64,000 nucleotides of DNA from Drouetiella hepatica Uher 2000/2452 (GTDB lineage: Bacteria; Cyanobacteriota; Cyanobacteriia; Elainellales; Elainellaceae), in NCBI GenBank assembly GCA_019359505.1, contig JAHHHD010000014.1, positions 1 to 64,000 on the forward strand. Direction: 5' to 3'. Each line of letters starts with the position of its first letter. Position 1 is the stretch's first letter. Position numbers and translations under genes: made by a program. The notes under the pieces were generated by a model that saw only the letters and a list, made by a program, of their open reading frames with translations, was not told where the DNA came from and did not search any database. Shown here one piece after another: positions 26,474 through 35,532 of the stretch.

Positions 26474-27565
26474 TCATTCTGGTGCCTCTTCCCCAATGGA
26501 CTGATAGAAAGCCCGTTCAGCCGCTGCGCTGAGCGATCGCTTGGCATATCGTTTGAAACTTGCTTCTGATTTATGGCGAGTTAAGGTGCGGGCATGAAGA
26601 CTTTCAACGCCTCGTAGAAGCAAGCCTGTGGCAAAAGTGTGGCGTAATTGGTGGGGATGAACATTGACCAAAGTCAGGATTTGTTTAAGTTCTGACTCAC
26701 TGAACTGTCCCCATCTGTCCTGGGAAGCAGTTTCTATCGCTCCCGGCCCAATTCTCTGCTGCCGCTCTAAAGCAGATTGAGCCTGCGCCGCTGCAATTTT
26801 ACCTAAAGACTTAACGGCGTAATACAGCCCTTGGTAGCCCAACCGCTGACCCCCTCTATTTCGTCCATAGGACAAAAACAGTGGACTATCCGACGGTAAG
26901 TCTTCCTTTGTGGCACGACAATGGATGAGATAGAGATTCAACTGCTCTCGTGCTTGGCGATCGAGCGGCACCGTGCCTGTACTGTCATCCTTAGCTTGCC
27001 GAATTGTTAACCGCACCCCATCAAAGTCCTCTACATTCAAATTGACGACTTCTTCTGCCCGCAGACCATGACTGAGCACGGCTAACAGAGATCGATCGCG
27101 CATCTCTGTTTCCCCTCGTTTCTCAAGTGCCAGATACAGCGCTGCGACTTCAATGTCTGATAAGTCTCTGGCTGGGGGCAAGGGCACCCGCTCCATCTCG
27201 ACTGCTGTGGTTGGGTCATGAGCAATTTGCTCTGGGTAAGCAGCTCGAAACCAATCAAAGAAACTCATCAGAGCCGTCAAAGCTCGGTTGATGGAGTTTT
27301 TGGATAACTTTTGCCCCTGCAAATAGGCTTTGAACTGGGCAATCTGACGCGGAGTGAAATCCGCCCAAGCCCGATCGGTCCACACTAAAAACCGCTTCAA
27401 CTCACGCCTGTAGGCTTTTTGCGTGTTGGCCGCCAGCGATCGCGCCTGAAAATATTCTTCGACTCGCAGCCAGCGCAGATCAGCCGGTTCCCTCAAGTGA
27501 GTGGACGCCGGAGCAGTCGAAGCAACCAATCGAATCGACGGTAGCCCATCGGACTCAAACAGCAT
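26474..27565 (-). CDS. tyrosine recombinase / phage integrase family, 363 aa
   Basis: A typical XerC/D-like layout: SAM-like core-binding domain (residues about 25-125, Y-F-Q-A-R-S-L-A-A-N-T-Q-K-A-Y-R-R-E-L-K-R-F) then catalytic domain with Arg in H-G-L-R-A-E-E-V (about 165-172), Lys region near 192, H-P-H-Q-L-R-H-T-F-A-T (about 302-312), H-K-S and the Tyr in F-K-R-Y-A-K-R (about 340). Complete active site. Site-specific integration or resolution of plasmid dimers is likely. It faces left beside a remnant of a related integrase. Confidence 0.9.
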   Translation of the reverse strand: MLFESDGLPSIRLVASTAPASTHLREPADLRWLRVEEYFQARSLAANTQKAYRRELKRFLVWTDRAWADFTPRQIAQFKAYLQGQKLSKNSINRALTALMSFFDWFRAAYPEQIAHDPTTAVEMERVPLPPARDLSDIEVAALYLALEKRGETEMRDRSLLAVLSHGLRAEEVVNLNVEDFDGVRLTIRQAKDDSTGTVPLDRQAREQLNLYLIHCRATKEDLPSDSPLFLSYGRNRGGQRLGYQGLYYAVKSLGKIAAAQAQSALERQQRIGPGAIETASQDRWGQFSESELKQILTLVNVHPHQLRHTFATGLLLRGVESLHARTLTRHKSEASFKRYAKRSLSAAAERAFYQSIGEEAPE

Positions 27566-27614
27566 AAGACAGCACCATCAGAACAAATGCTCGTATGACC
27601 CTAATCATAAACTG

Positions 27615-28391
27615 CTAATCCTGATTGTTGAGCGCAATGCCCGCCTCAATGACCGTTTTCAACCATTGTTGCTCCGCATCCGATAGCAGGGGTGGCGGCG
27701 GTTGGCGCGTGTAATCGATCGTCAAGTCATAATCCGCTTCTGCGTAGACCTGGGCGATCGCCTGGGCTAAGTTTAGGGGCACCTCTGGATCCGGTGGCAG
27801 GAGGGGAATAGGAATCGTAGGGAGGGTATCGGGCAATTGTAGCGTCCAGACCGCCACGCGATCGTTGGCTCGAGTCACGGTAATCCGGTAGTGTGAGGTC
27901 GGAATTTGAGCATCAGCGATCGGGCGATTGCCACGCCGAATCAAATCGATTTCAACTAAATGAACACCTGCTTGTAGCAATCGCTGGCGTTTCTGAAGAT
28001 ACTGATCAAACCCCGGTTGCCGTTTGTTGGCATAGGAGAGAATTTCGATACAGGTGACGAGCCTGTTAGCTTTCACTTCTCGCACCTCCACCGTCGGGAT
28101 GCGCACCTGTACGGGTGGTGGCAAGGTCAGCGTCGCTGGAGTAAAATTGATGTCCGCGTCTCTCGTCTCGGAAGTTCGCACTGATGTAGTCACCACCTCA
28201 ACATCGGGATAGAGAATGCCCAAATCTTCGGTTGGTCCCGCATCTTGCATGACTGACACTTCCAGGCGAGCAGCATAGCGAGGGCGCAATAATGGGGTCA
28301 GCAGGGCACGAATACGACTAGCTAGAGCACTATGCAAATCGGCAAAGAGATAACCTTCGAGATAGGGATTCATGCCAGGAAAGTGCCGCAT
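27615..28391 (-). CDS. DUF4058 family protein, 258 aa
   Basis: Opens with F-P-G-M-N-P-Y-L-E-G near residues 4-13, the DUF4058 signature, followed by R-Y-A-A-R-L-E-V, V-Y/L-Y-P-D-V-E-V, the I-E-I-L-S-Y-A-N-K-R segment (about 115-125) and V-E-I-D-L-I-R-R-G near 147-155. The I-E-I-L-S and V-E-I-D-L strands resemble the Uma2-like PD-(D/E)XK nuclease arrangement, so a nuclease-like fold is possible, but activity is unproven. The family is abundant in cyanobacteria. It starts with ATG 28391 and stands alone. Confidence 0.93.
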   Translation of the reverse strand: MRHFPGMNPYLEGYLFADLHSALASRIRALLTPLLRPRYAARLEVSVMQDAGPTEDLGILYPDVEVVTTSVRTSETRDADINFTPATLTLPPPVQVRIPTVEVREVKANRLVTCIEILSYANKRQPGFDQYLQKRQRLLQAGVHLVEIDLIRRGNRPIADAQIPTSHYRITVTRANDRVAVWTLQLPDTLPTIPIPLLPPDPEVPLNLAQAIAQVYAEADYDLTIDYTRQPPPPLLSDAEQQWLKTVIEAGIALNNQD

Positions 28392-28831
28392 TGAGTTCTC
28401 CAGAGATCCCTAAGTGATTGAGGGTCAAACTGTCCTAGTCTGAGCTTACCGCAAAATCCTCACTGATTCTGGGTTATGGAAATCAGCGAGGCTAAACATA
28501 GTGGCACAGGAAACTGGGTTTCCTGATTCGGGGGTCTGAGAGCGACTCTGGCAATAAACAGTCGCTTACTCCAACTCATTTTGCTCGATTTATACATTCT
28601 GGCAGCACCAATGAAGTGTTTTCAAGTAAAATATTTATACAATATCTTATATACGACTAAACTACGACTAAGTTCGGAAGGGCTAGGCTATACTAAATGA
28701 AAATCCTTGCACTGTGGGAGTTTCACGGATGCATTAGTGTCTATTTAAAAAATTAAGCTATGTGTTGCGCTTAGGTGTAGCTCATATAGCCGATGCTATT
28801 CTTTTAGAAAAATAATGTGGGAGTATTGACG
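28392..28831. other. intergenic stretch before the injection-system locus
   Basis: About 440 bp separating the minus-strand DUF4058 gene from the plus-strand locus. A+T-rich around 28610-28690. No gene, repeat or strong hairpin is seen; promoters in both directions are expected here. Confidence 0.4.
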
Positions 28832-29323
28832 ATGCATGCGCTTGTTCCTTCATATAGCCCTACTCGATCGCTTGGTGGCTCAGAGAAAAATAATATCAGT
28901 GAAGACGGTTCGCCTGTTCGTGCAGTTGCAATCGTCTTAGGCTTGCTTGTAAGATTTCTGGGTTTGTTATTTCTATTAGGGCTATTCGTAATCACTAGTT
29001 TGGTATGGGTCTGGCTTGCCAGCTTTCGGAGCGGCTGGCGGTTAGGGGATTGGCTAGATGATCCAGAAAATAGCAATCAAGATAAACTTGCATTGAATAT
29101 TTTACATAGTTCAATCGTGGCGATATTTTCGCCTTTGGCGATATTTGGTGATTGGTCAGAAAAGCTAATTAATGAGAGATTTCAAATTCAATTTCCACCC
29201 AAAATAGATCTACGCCAGATTGTCGAAAAGCAACTGGGGGTTAAGTTTCCGGATAATTCTCCTTGTTTGCCCAAGAAAACCAATTCTTTAACCGAGCCAA
29301 CTGATTCAGGCAACTCAGAATAG
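28832..29323 (+). CDS. membrane protein of unknown function, 163 aa
   Basis: No family recognised. A cytoplasmic-looking N-terminal 30 residues precedes a strong hydrophobic segment (about residues 33-62, rich in Leu, Val and Phe with a Trp), probably one or two membrane passes. A second mildly hydrophobic region lies near 90-108. The C-terminus is soluble. I start at ATG 28832 because gtgggag lies 9 bases before it; GTG 28817 is in frame. It is the last gene before the large DUF4157 gene and on the same strand, so a role with the injection system is possible but unsupported. Confidence 0.55.
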   Translation: MHALVPSYSPTRSLGGSEKNNISEDGSPVRAVAIVLGLLVRFLGLLFLLGLFVITSLVWVWLASFRSGWRLGDWLDDPENSNQDKLALNILHSSIVAIFSPLAIFGDWSEKLINERFQIQFPPKIDLRQIVEKQLGVKFPDNSPCLPKKTNSLTEPTDSGNSE

Positions 29324-29433
29324 TATCGGGCAGTACTTTTCTGTAGGACTGGAGCGTTATTAAAGTCATAAACCAACAGCGTATTTCTGCAGTAAAAGTA
29401 GAAGTACACTATTGGTTTATAGGGACTTGGCAA

Positions 29434-29568
29434 TCACTGCGAAGGTTCTGTTGCTTGGTCATCAGTCGGTTTATTCACCATTGATTGCGCAACACTAGCG
29501 ATGAGCCCTAGCAGGAACGCTAAGGAAGCGGGAGCAACGATTAGCCAGAAGATAATGGTTCGGATCAT
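29434..29568 (-). CDS. possible small membrane protein, 44 aa
   Basis: An ATG-started minus-strand frame encodes 44 residues with a single clear hydrophobic helix (about residues 3-27: I-I-F-W-L-I-V-A-P-A-S-L-A-F-L-L-G-L-I-A) followed by a polar, acidic tail. The charge pattern fits a single-pass membrane peptide. No ribosome binding site is strong, and the family is unknown. It runs against its neighbours and could also be chance. Confidence 0.4.
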   Translation of the reverse strand: MIRTIIFWLIVAPASLAFLLGLIASVAQSMVNKPTDDQATEPSQ

Positions 29569-29830
29569 AGCGTGCTTAGCCTGGTACTTTTCTTATACTT
29601 TTGATTATCTATATAAACTCCTAGCAAAACAAGGAATGTTGCAAAAGGTTCGTGTTCTGTCCATCTCAGTTTTTCCAACTGAAACAAAGCATTAACAATC
29701 ATTACAATTTTGTGAAGGGTCAGAAGAAAAGACTAGATTTCATGGCACTAAAGTAGTGTGACCATGTTTCGAAGTAATGCGACTCTCTGCGATTGGTCAG
29801 GTTAAGGCAGGCTTAAGGGAGTTTAACTTT

Positions 29831-32800
29831 ATGAGTGCGCGATCGCTCACCAAGGTAACCAATGCGACCCAAGCAGATGCTGCTGCAAAGACCAGTCTGC
29901 TGAAACATTCTGGTGTGAAGCCAATAGAGGTTGAACCCAAGCGGAAGCCGGAGGAATGGGCTAAGCAGAATTCTGAACAAAAATCGTGCTTTAAGCAGGA
30001 CTTTAGCCGCGTCCCTGTCAGTCCCTTATCAGTGCCAGTGATTCAACCAAAGCTGGTGGTGGGGCGACCAGGCGATCGCTATGAGCAGGAAGCGGATCAG
30101 GTTGCAGAACAGGTGATGTTGATGCCGGAACCCGCCATTGTAACTGGTCTAGATCATCCTTCTGGGGCAGTGCAGCCTCTCTCTATTCAGCGACTTAAGT
30201 CAAATAGCACTAAGAAACTGCAACGGCAGGTGGAGGAGTCTGAAGAATCGGAGGAGGAGGAAACGGTTCAAGCAAAATTCTTGCCATCTTTATCGATCCA
30301 TCTGTTGAATTCGGGATCAGGAGAAAGGATACAGCGTCAGGCGGATGAGTTGCAGGAAGCCCAAGCGGATGAGGAAGAGCCGATTCAAGCAAAATTTCTA
30401 TCGTCCCTTTCATCAGGGGAGCGACTTCAGCGTCAGGTGGATGAATTGCAGGAAGCAAAGCCTGAAGAGGAGGAAGAGGAAGAAGCTGTTCAAGCGAAGG
30501 GTATGTCTCACCGACTTCCCACTGTGGCTTCAGATTTAGCCAGCCGTCTGAAAGCTAGTCGAGGGGGAGGGCAACCCCTGCCAGACTCTACCCGCGAGTT
30601 TATGGAATCCCGATTTAACCATGACTTTAGCCGGGTGCGAGTACATACAGATGGTCAAGCGCATCAGTTGGCTCGCGGTCTGAATGCTCAGGCATTTACG
30701 TTTAAGCAGGACGTTTACTTTGGTGCAGGGTATTATCAACCCCATACGTCGTCTGGGAAAAGATTACTGGCTCACGAACTGACTCATACCATTCAGCAGC
30801 AAGACACCCTTCCTTCACGCTCTCATAAGCCAGAGGCATCCCCTTTAGTCGTCACTCAACCTCCTCATAGGCTCGAACACGAAGCTGAATCAGTGGAACA
30901 TCAAGTGACACCGTATGTTCCATTTTCACCTGTTACGGTTTCTGAGGGAGTATCTGCTGCACAAAACCTGATTTCTCTGCGCCGCAGTGGAAGCCAAGCT
31001 ACCAGATCTCTCACATTCTCCTTCAATGCTTCTGTAACGGCAAATGTAGGCGCTAATTTAAATCCTTTCTCGAAGCGATCAAGTAATGAGAACGCTAACC
31101 CAGAAAGTGAGGTTGAGCCTGAAGCACAGCAAGCTTCTGAGAAAGAAGATGCTGTACCTATAGAAGAGGCAGAAGTAGAAGAGGCAGAAGCTGCTAAGTC
31201 TGACACAGCAGAAAAAGATGCCGCAAAGTCTGATGAAACTTTAGCGGACACGACGCTACCTGAAGATTCTCAACAGACCCCTACCTCACCAGAGGAAGAT
31301 CCAGCATTTCAAGCAACCTTAAAGCAAATTGATCAGACTAAACGAGCTCAGCGCAAGCATTCTCCTCCAGATACGAAGCTTGGAGAAATAGAAGCAGCAG
31401 CAGTTCTTCCTGAGAATGAGCAAAAAGATAAAAACGATCGCAAACAACATTTGGAAACGATCGCTAACACCGCAGAAGCCGTTGATCAGAAGAAGGAACC
31501 TTTTAAGCCGGAGACCTTTAAACAACTCCTTCAACAAAACTTGAAAGAGATCGAGAAAAACCTTCCCCAGGATGAAGCAGGCGCACGGGAATTTAAGGAC
31601 GGTAAGCCGCTGAAGAAGGTCAAAGAAAATATTGGACAGCAGGTTGCGTCGGAAAATGAGAAGGTAGCTGCTCCCATTACTGGCCAAGTCAAACAGGATC
31701 CTCCTGGTAGTAAGATTTCAACTAAAGCAGCGACCGCATTGCAAGAGGAGCCTGTTGGATCTAAGCCACGACCCATTGATCCTCAAGCGGTGGCTCCAAA
31801 ACCTAAGCATGACTCTGAAATCTCTATGGAGGAGGAGAGCCAAAAGCTGGATGCCAAGCTGTCTGAGAACAAAATGACAGAAGAGCAATTGGAAAATTCG
31901 GGGGAGGATAAGTTTACGCAAGCATTAGGGACAAAGCGTCAGGCCCAGCAAGAGGCGAAGGCGGCTCCTGAACGCTACCGTCAGGAAGAGGAAAAGGATC
32001 TGGCGGGGGCGGAGAAGAAGGCACAGGGGGCGGGAAAAGAGCAGTTTGGAGGTATGGTGGGCGATCGCCAGGAAGCGTTTGATACTGTACATTCCAAACA
32101 GAAGGACACGGAAAAAGCTTCCGTCGATAAGCAAAAGGAAGTTTTTAAGGGTCTTGAGAAGATTTATAACGATACCAAGAATAATGTCGGTGTCATTCTG
32201 ACCGGGTTATCTGAGGAAGTTGATCGGATCTTTAGCGAAGAATCGGAGCAGGCAAAGAAAGTCTTTGAGGATACAGTTGAAGAGAAGCTTGATGACATTT
32301 ACGGTTTTTTCCGCTTCGATGATGCTCTCTTTGGGGAAGATACTGAAGCCATCGAACAGGTTTTCCAAGAGGAGAAGAATAAGTTTTTGTCAGCAATGGA
32401 TAAAACGCTGGACAAGATCGCAAATTTGATTGCAACAAAGTTGAATGAAGCCATCCAATCGATTGAACAGGGTCGATTGAAGTCCGAAGAGCTATTTAAT
32501 GGGCTAGATAAGGAACAGCAGGAAAAATCCAGCGATGCGATGGAGCTATTCAGGGGGCAATACAATGATTTGGAAACCAGCGTCAATGATAAACAGCAGG
32601 AGCTAGCCCAAACCCTGGCGGAATCTTATAAGTCTAATGTTGATTCTTTAAGAGAAACCTTCGATAAAATTTACGAGGAAGTTAAAAAATCCTGGATTGA
32701 AAAGGCGATCGAGTTTATTGAAGAGGTTGCCAGTGCCATTGCTAATTTGGCTGATCTATTGCTGTCAATTCTGCAACGAATTGCAGCCTTAATTGGGGAT

Positions 32801-34876
32801 ATTCTGGCTCATCCCATCCGGTTCCTGGAAAATCTTGCGGCAGGCGTTAAGGCAGGATTCGGCAAGTTTATTGCAGGAATTGAGGGTTATCTAGCTGGAG
32901 GGTTCGTTGACTGGCTGCGGGGGTCTATGGGAGGAGCCAGAATTACCATCCCTGACGAGCTGGATCCCGCAGGTATTTTTTCTCTCGTTACACAAGTGCT
33001 GGGGCTGGGCTACGACACCTTTTGGACGCTGGCTACCAAAATCCTGGGCAAAGAAGAGGTTGAACTGCTGAAAAAAGGAGCTGGAGCCGCAGAGAAGGGT
33101 CTGGAAATTTTCCAACTAATTCAGGGGAAAGGCTTAATTGCCCTGTGGGATGACCTCAAGGAAACGATTGCCAGCAGTTTTGATGGCATCATTAATCAGG
33201 TTAAGGAAACCGTCATATTTGAAACCGTTAAAAAAGCACTAGCTTTTATTGGATTGCTGTTTACACCGGTAGGGGCTTTCATTAAAGCGGTTCAGCTCCT
33301 CTACAAGGGCTTACGCTTCTTGGTGGATAACATTGATCGCATTAGAGAACTGGTTAATGCCTTCATGGATTCCGTCGAAATGGCTGTCAGAGGAGATATA
33401 GGCGGCATTGCCAGCAGGATTGTCACAGCACTGCAAAACTTTATCGTCCTGGCTATTGATTTCCTCGCCAAGCTCCTTAATCTAGGCGATTTAGCTCAGA
33501 AAGTCCGAAAAATCTTCCAGGCTGTCCGTAAACCCATTGAGCGGGCGATCGAATGGTTGCTGAAAAAAGTCAAACCCATCGTTAAACGCGTTTTCAAAAA
33601 AGGGAAAGCACTGGTCAGGAAAGCCAAGAAAAAAGTAAAAGCATTAGTCAAGAAAGCGAAGAAAAAAGCTAAAGCTGTTGTTGGTAAGATCAAGAAAAAG
33701 CTTGGCATTGGTAAAGATAAAGATAAGAAGAAGGATAAAGCCAAGAAAAAGGCAGAGAAGCAACACGCCAAGATTGGTAAAGTCGTTGTCAAAGTGATGT
33801 CGCAGAAACCTTCTAAAGATGGAACTTACGAAGAATTGCGTAAGCAGAAAGAAGAGCAAGCAAAAGGTTTGGAAACCAAATATAACCAGCAACTGGAACA
33901 GCCTGTTAAGCTGAAGATTACCTTTAAACCACCAGAACAGGACAAGAAAGATACTGACTTAGATTTTCACGTTCATATTGGACCGAACGATTTTGACACC
34001 GATGCAGAAATTGCCTATGCCGTAGAGAACAATTTAGTTCTCCCGATTTACCGTGGCATACATTTTCTTAAGGCAGAAAATCACACTGCTGAAGATGAAA
34101 AGAAATATGAAGATGAATTAAAGAGCCAAGTTGGTGAGCCTACGTTTAGCGCTGCTGCATTAGAGTTAGCAGAAAGTCAAACATTTGATGGTAGTGATGT
34201 AAAAGATAAAAAGGTTTTAGAAGAAGCTGTAAAAACGGTAAAAGTAGAACTTAAGAAAAAAGAAAGCAAAGGTGAATCAGCTACAGCAAAAGATGTCACA
34301 TCCTGGTGGAAGCCAAAGCAGCCATTTAACAGTGAAATCCTTGTTCTGCTGCAGAGATATATCAATACGTACGGTAAGTTTAAGAAAGAATTGAAGGAGA
34401 AAAAAGAAAAGCCTTATAAAGGTTTGTCTTTCAGTGCTATACCGTTCATTTCTACTTCCTGGCGTGCAAAACATCCTATCAAGTATGCTTTGGGAGCAAG
34501 CCTGAATAAAGAATTACAGCCACGACGTCGGCAGGTTGGCGTCGCAGGTCGAGTATCTGTATATCTATTTTCTGGAAAAGAGCTTCAAGAGCAAAATGCT
34601 GCCAATGTTCGAGGTTTGCAAGAAAAGGAAAAAATCAGCATAAACCATCGAAAATTACATCAAGATGAAGTAGCTTTTACTGGTGGCATCCCAGGGAAAA
34701 ATCTTGTTAAGCAACACAATATCGTATGGGACATTTCACCTGTATCTTCTAATCCAAAAAAGCTAGATAAAATTCTTACTAAGAAGGCAATTAAACTAGC
34801 TGCTCCCATTGAACAGGATGCTCAGCAAAGGGCTGAAGCAGAGATGCAAAAAAATAACTCAACCACTCTGCACTGA
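29831..34876 (+). CDS. large eCIS DUF4157 protein with ADP-ribosyltransferase-like C-terminus, 1681 aa
   Basis: I start at ATG 29831 after aaggga; ATG 29777 adds 18 residues. Order: a Q-P-K-L-x-V-G-x-P-G-D-x-Y-E-Q-E-A-D segment (about 75-95), three acidic repeats ending in (V/I)-Q-A-K, the DUF4157 eCIS domain with H315-E-L-T-H319 zinc-protease motif, a charged linker and coiled coil (370-950), hydrophobic helices that could insert in membranes (about 955-1230), a Lys-rich segment (to 1313), and a C-terminal domain with Y-R1408-G, S-T-S (1541-1543) and Q1611-D-E1613. These match the R, STS and Q/E-x-E elements of mono-ADP-ribosyltransferases. Known biology: DUF4157 proteins are eCIS-associated toxins or loading factors. 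Inference: an injected ART toxin. Its last residues come from the adjoining IS200 element. Confidence 0.85.
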   Translation: MSARSLTKVTNATQADAAAKTSLLKHSGVKPIEVEPKRKPEEWAKQNSEQKSCFKQDFSRVPVSPLSVPVIQPKLVVGRPGDRYEQEADQVAEQVMLMPEPAIVTGLDHPSGAVQPLSIQRLKSNSTKKLQRQVEESEESEEEETVQAKFLPSLSIHLLNSGSGERIQRQADELQEAQADEEEPIQAKFLSSLSSGERLQRQVDELQEAKPEEEEEEEAVQAKGMSHRLPTVASDLASRLKASRGGGQPLPDSTREFMESRFNHDFSRVRVHTDGQAHQLARGLNAQAFTFKQDVYFGAGYYQPHTSSGKRLLAHELTHTIQQQDTLPSRSHKPEASPLVVTQPPHRLEHEAESVEHQVTPYVPFSPVTVSEGVSAAQNLISLRRSGSQATRSLTFSFNASVTANVGANLNPFSKRSSNENANPESEVEPEAQQASEKEDAVPIEEAEVEEAEAAKSDTAEKDAAKSDETLADTTLPEDSQQTPTSPEEDPAFQATLKQIDQTKRAQRKHSPPDTKLGEIEAAAVLPENEQKDKNDRKQHLETIANTAEAVDQKKEPFKPETFKQLLQQNLKEIEKNLPQDEAGAREFKDGKPLKKVKENIGQQVASENEKVAAPITGQVKQDPPGSKISTKAATALQEEPVGSKPRPIDPQAVAPKPKHDSEISMEEESQKLDAKLSENKMTEEQLENSGEDKFTQALGTKRQAQQEAKAAPERYRQEEEKDLAGAEKKAQGAGKEQFGGMVGDRQEAFDTVHSKQKDTEKASVDKQKEVFKGLEKIYNDTKNNVGVILTGLSEEVDRIFSEESEQAKKVFEDTVEEKLDDIYGFFRFDDALFGEDTEAIEQVFQEEKNKFLSAMDKTLDKIANLIATKLNEAIQSIEQGRLKSEELFNGLDKEQQEKSSDAMELFRGQYNDLETSVNDKQQELAQTLAESYKSNVDSLRETFDKIYEEVKKSWIEKAIEFIEEVASAIANLADLLLSILQRIAALIGDILAHPIRFLENLAAGVKAGFGKFIAGIEGYLAGGFVDWLRGSMGGARITIPDELDPAGIFSLVTQVLGLGYDTFWTLATKILGKEEVELLKKGAGAAEKGLEIFQLIQGKGLIALWDDLKETIASSFDGIINQVKETVIFETVKKALAFIGLLFTPVGAFIKAVQLLYKGLRFLVDNIDRIRELVNAFMDSVEMAVRGDIGGIASRIVTALQNFIVLAIDFLAKLLNLGDLAQKVRKIFQAVRKPIERAIEWLLKKVKPIVKRVFKKGKALVRKAKKKVKALVKKAKKKAKAVVGKIKKKLGIGKDKDKKKDKAKKKAEKQHAKIGKVVVKVMSQKPSKDGTYEELRKQKEEQAKGLETKYNQQLEQPVKLKITFKPPEQDKKDTDLDFHVHIGPNDFDTDAEIAYAVENNLVLPIYRGIHFLKAENHTAEDEKKYEDELKSQVGEPTFSAAALELAESQTFDGSDVKDKKVLEEAVKTVKVELKKKESKGESATAKDVTSWWKPKQPFNSEILVLLQRYINTYGKFKKELKEKKEKPYKGLSFSAIPFISTSWRAKHPIKYALGASLNKELQPRRRQVGVAGRVSVYLFSGKELQEQNAANVRGLQEKEKISINHRKLHQDEVAFTGGIPGKNLVKQHNIVWDISPVSSNPKKLDKILTKKAIKLAAPIEQDAQQRAEAEMQKNNSTTLH

Positions 34877-35455
34877 AAGTGCAGAGGTTGGGCTGGACTG
34901 AAAGTCCAAGGTAACTTACTCCAGCAGAAAGTTATCTTGATCCTGATTCGATGGATTCCGGTGATGCTCCAAGTATTCAGCGACCAGTTCTTCTGTAAGA
35001 TTTCCAGTGCTCCAAGCTCCATACCCAATTGCCCAGAAATGCTTACCCCAGTATCGCTTCTCCAACTCTGGAAACTCCTGCTGCAACAACCTGGACGTTC
35101 GACCTTTAAGGCGCTTCACGATGTCACTGATGGACTTAGATGGAGGATATTCCAGGTGCATATGGACATTATCCTGACTGACTGCCCCTTTGAGAATTTT
35201 GATGTCCTCAGCATCACAGATTTGGATGATCAATTCTCGACACCGTTTCTGAATGTCTCCTTTAAGGACGTGATAGCGGTACTTCGTGACCCAGACGATG
35301 TGGACAGTCAGTCGGGTGACACTATGACTGCCTCTTCGTTGCTCTGCCATAACGGTTTACGTCAAAGCTACCATTCCTGTGGATGCCAAAACCTCTCTGG
35401 AGATGAGTACCAGCTAAAGCCTCCCACTAAAGTGGGTAGTTTTGGACTAGCGTGC
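34860..35455 (-). mobile_element. IS200-type insertion sequence (IS200/IS605 family)
   Basis: It contains one Y1 transposase gene and no TnpB. The left edge has a hairpin (caaccactctgcact, then agtgcagaggttg; 34860-34890) and a second small hairpin at 34895-34907. The right edge has cccac-taaa-gtggg at 35423-35436. Subterminal hairpins in place of inverted terminal repeats are typical of the family. The exact right boundary is approximate. The stop codon of the preceding toxin gene lies inside the left hairpin. Confidence 0.8.
34916..35350 (-). CDS. tnpA: IS200/IS605 family transposase TnpA, 144 aa
   Basis: Single-strand-specific Y1 transposase. It shows the family opening V-H-I-V-W-V-T-K-Y-R, the HUH motif V-H-M-H-L-E-Y-P-P (about residues 61-69), and the helix with the catalytic Tyr in E-L-V-A-E-Y-L-E-H-H near 123-130. 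Length is normal for IS200. It peels single-stranded DNA at hairpin ends and inserts next to a short target word. All key residues are present, so the element may be active. Confidence 0.93.
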   Translation of the reverse strand: MAEQRRGSHSVTRLTVHIVWVTKYRYHVLKGDIQKRCRELIIQICDAEDIKILKGAVSQDNVHMHLEYPPSKSISDIVKRLKGRTSRLLQQEFPELEKRYWGKHFWAIGYGAWSTGNLTEELVAEYLEHHRNPSNQDQDNFLLE

Positions 35456-35532
35456 TGGGACAATAAAACCTCTTAGAGCTTTACTGTTGATGGATGATGA
35501 TTTCTAGTAAAAACAGCTAAAGGAAAATTGTT

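Noticed and set aside
30210-34474. Many minus-strand frames inside the large toxin gene
   Set aside because: They are antisense shadows of a Lys/Glu-rich reading frame, giving Leu/Phe-rich nonsense products.
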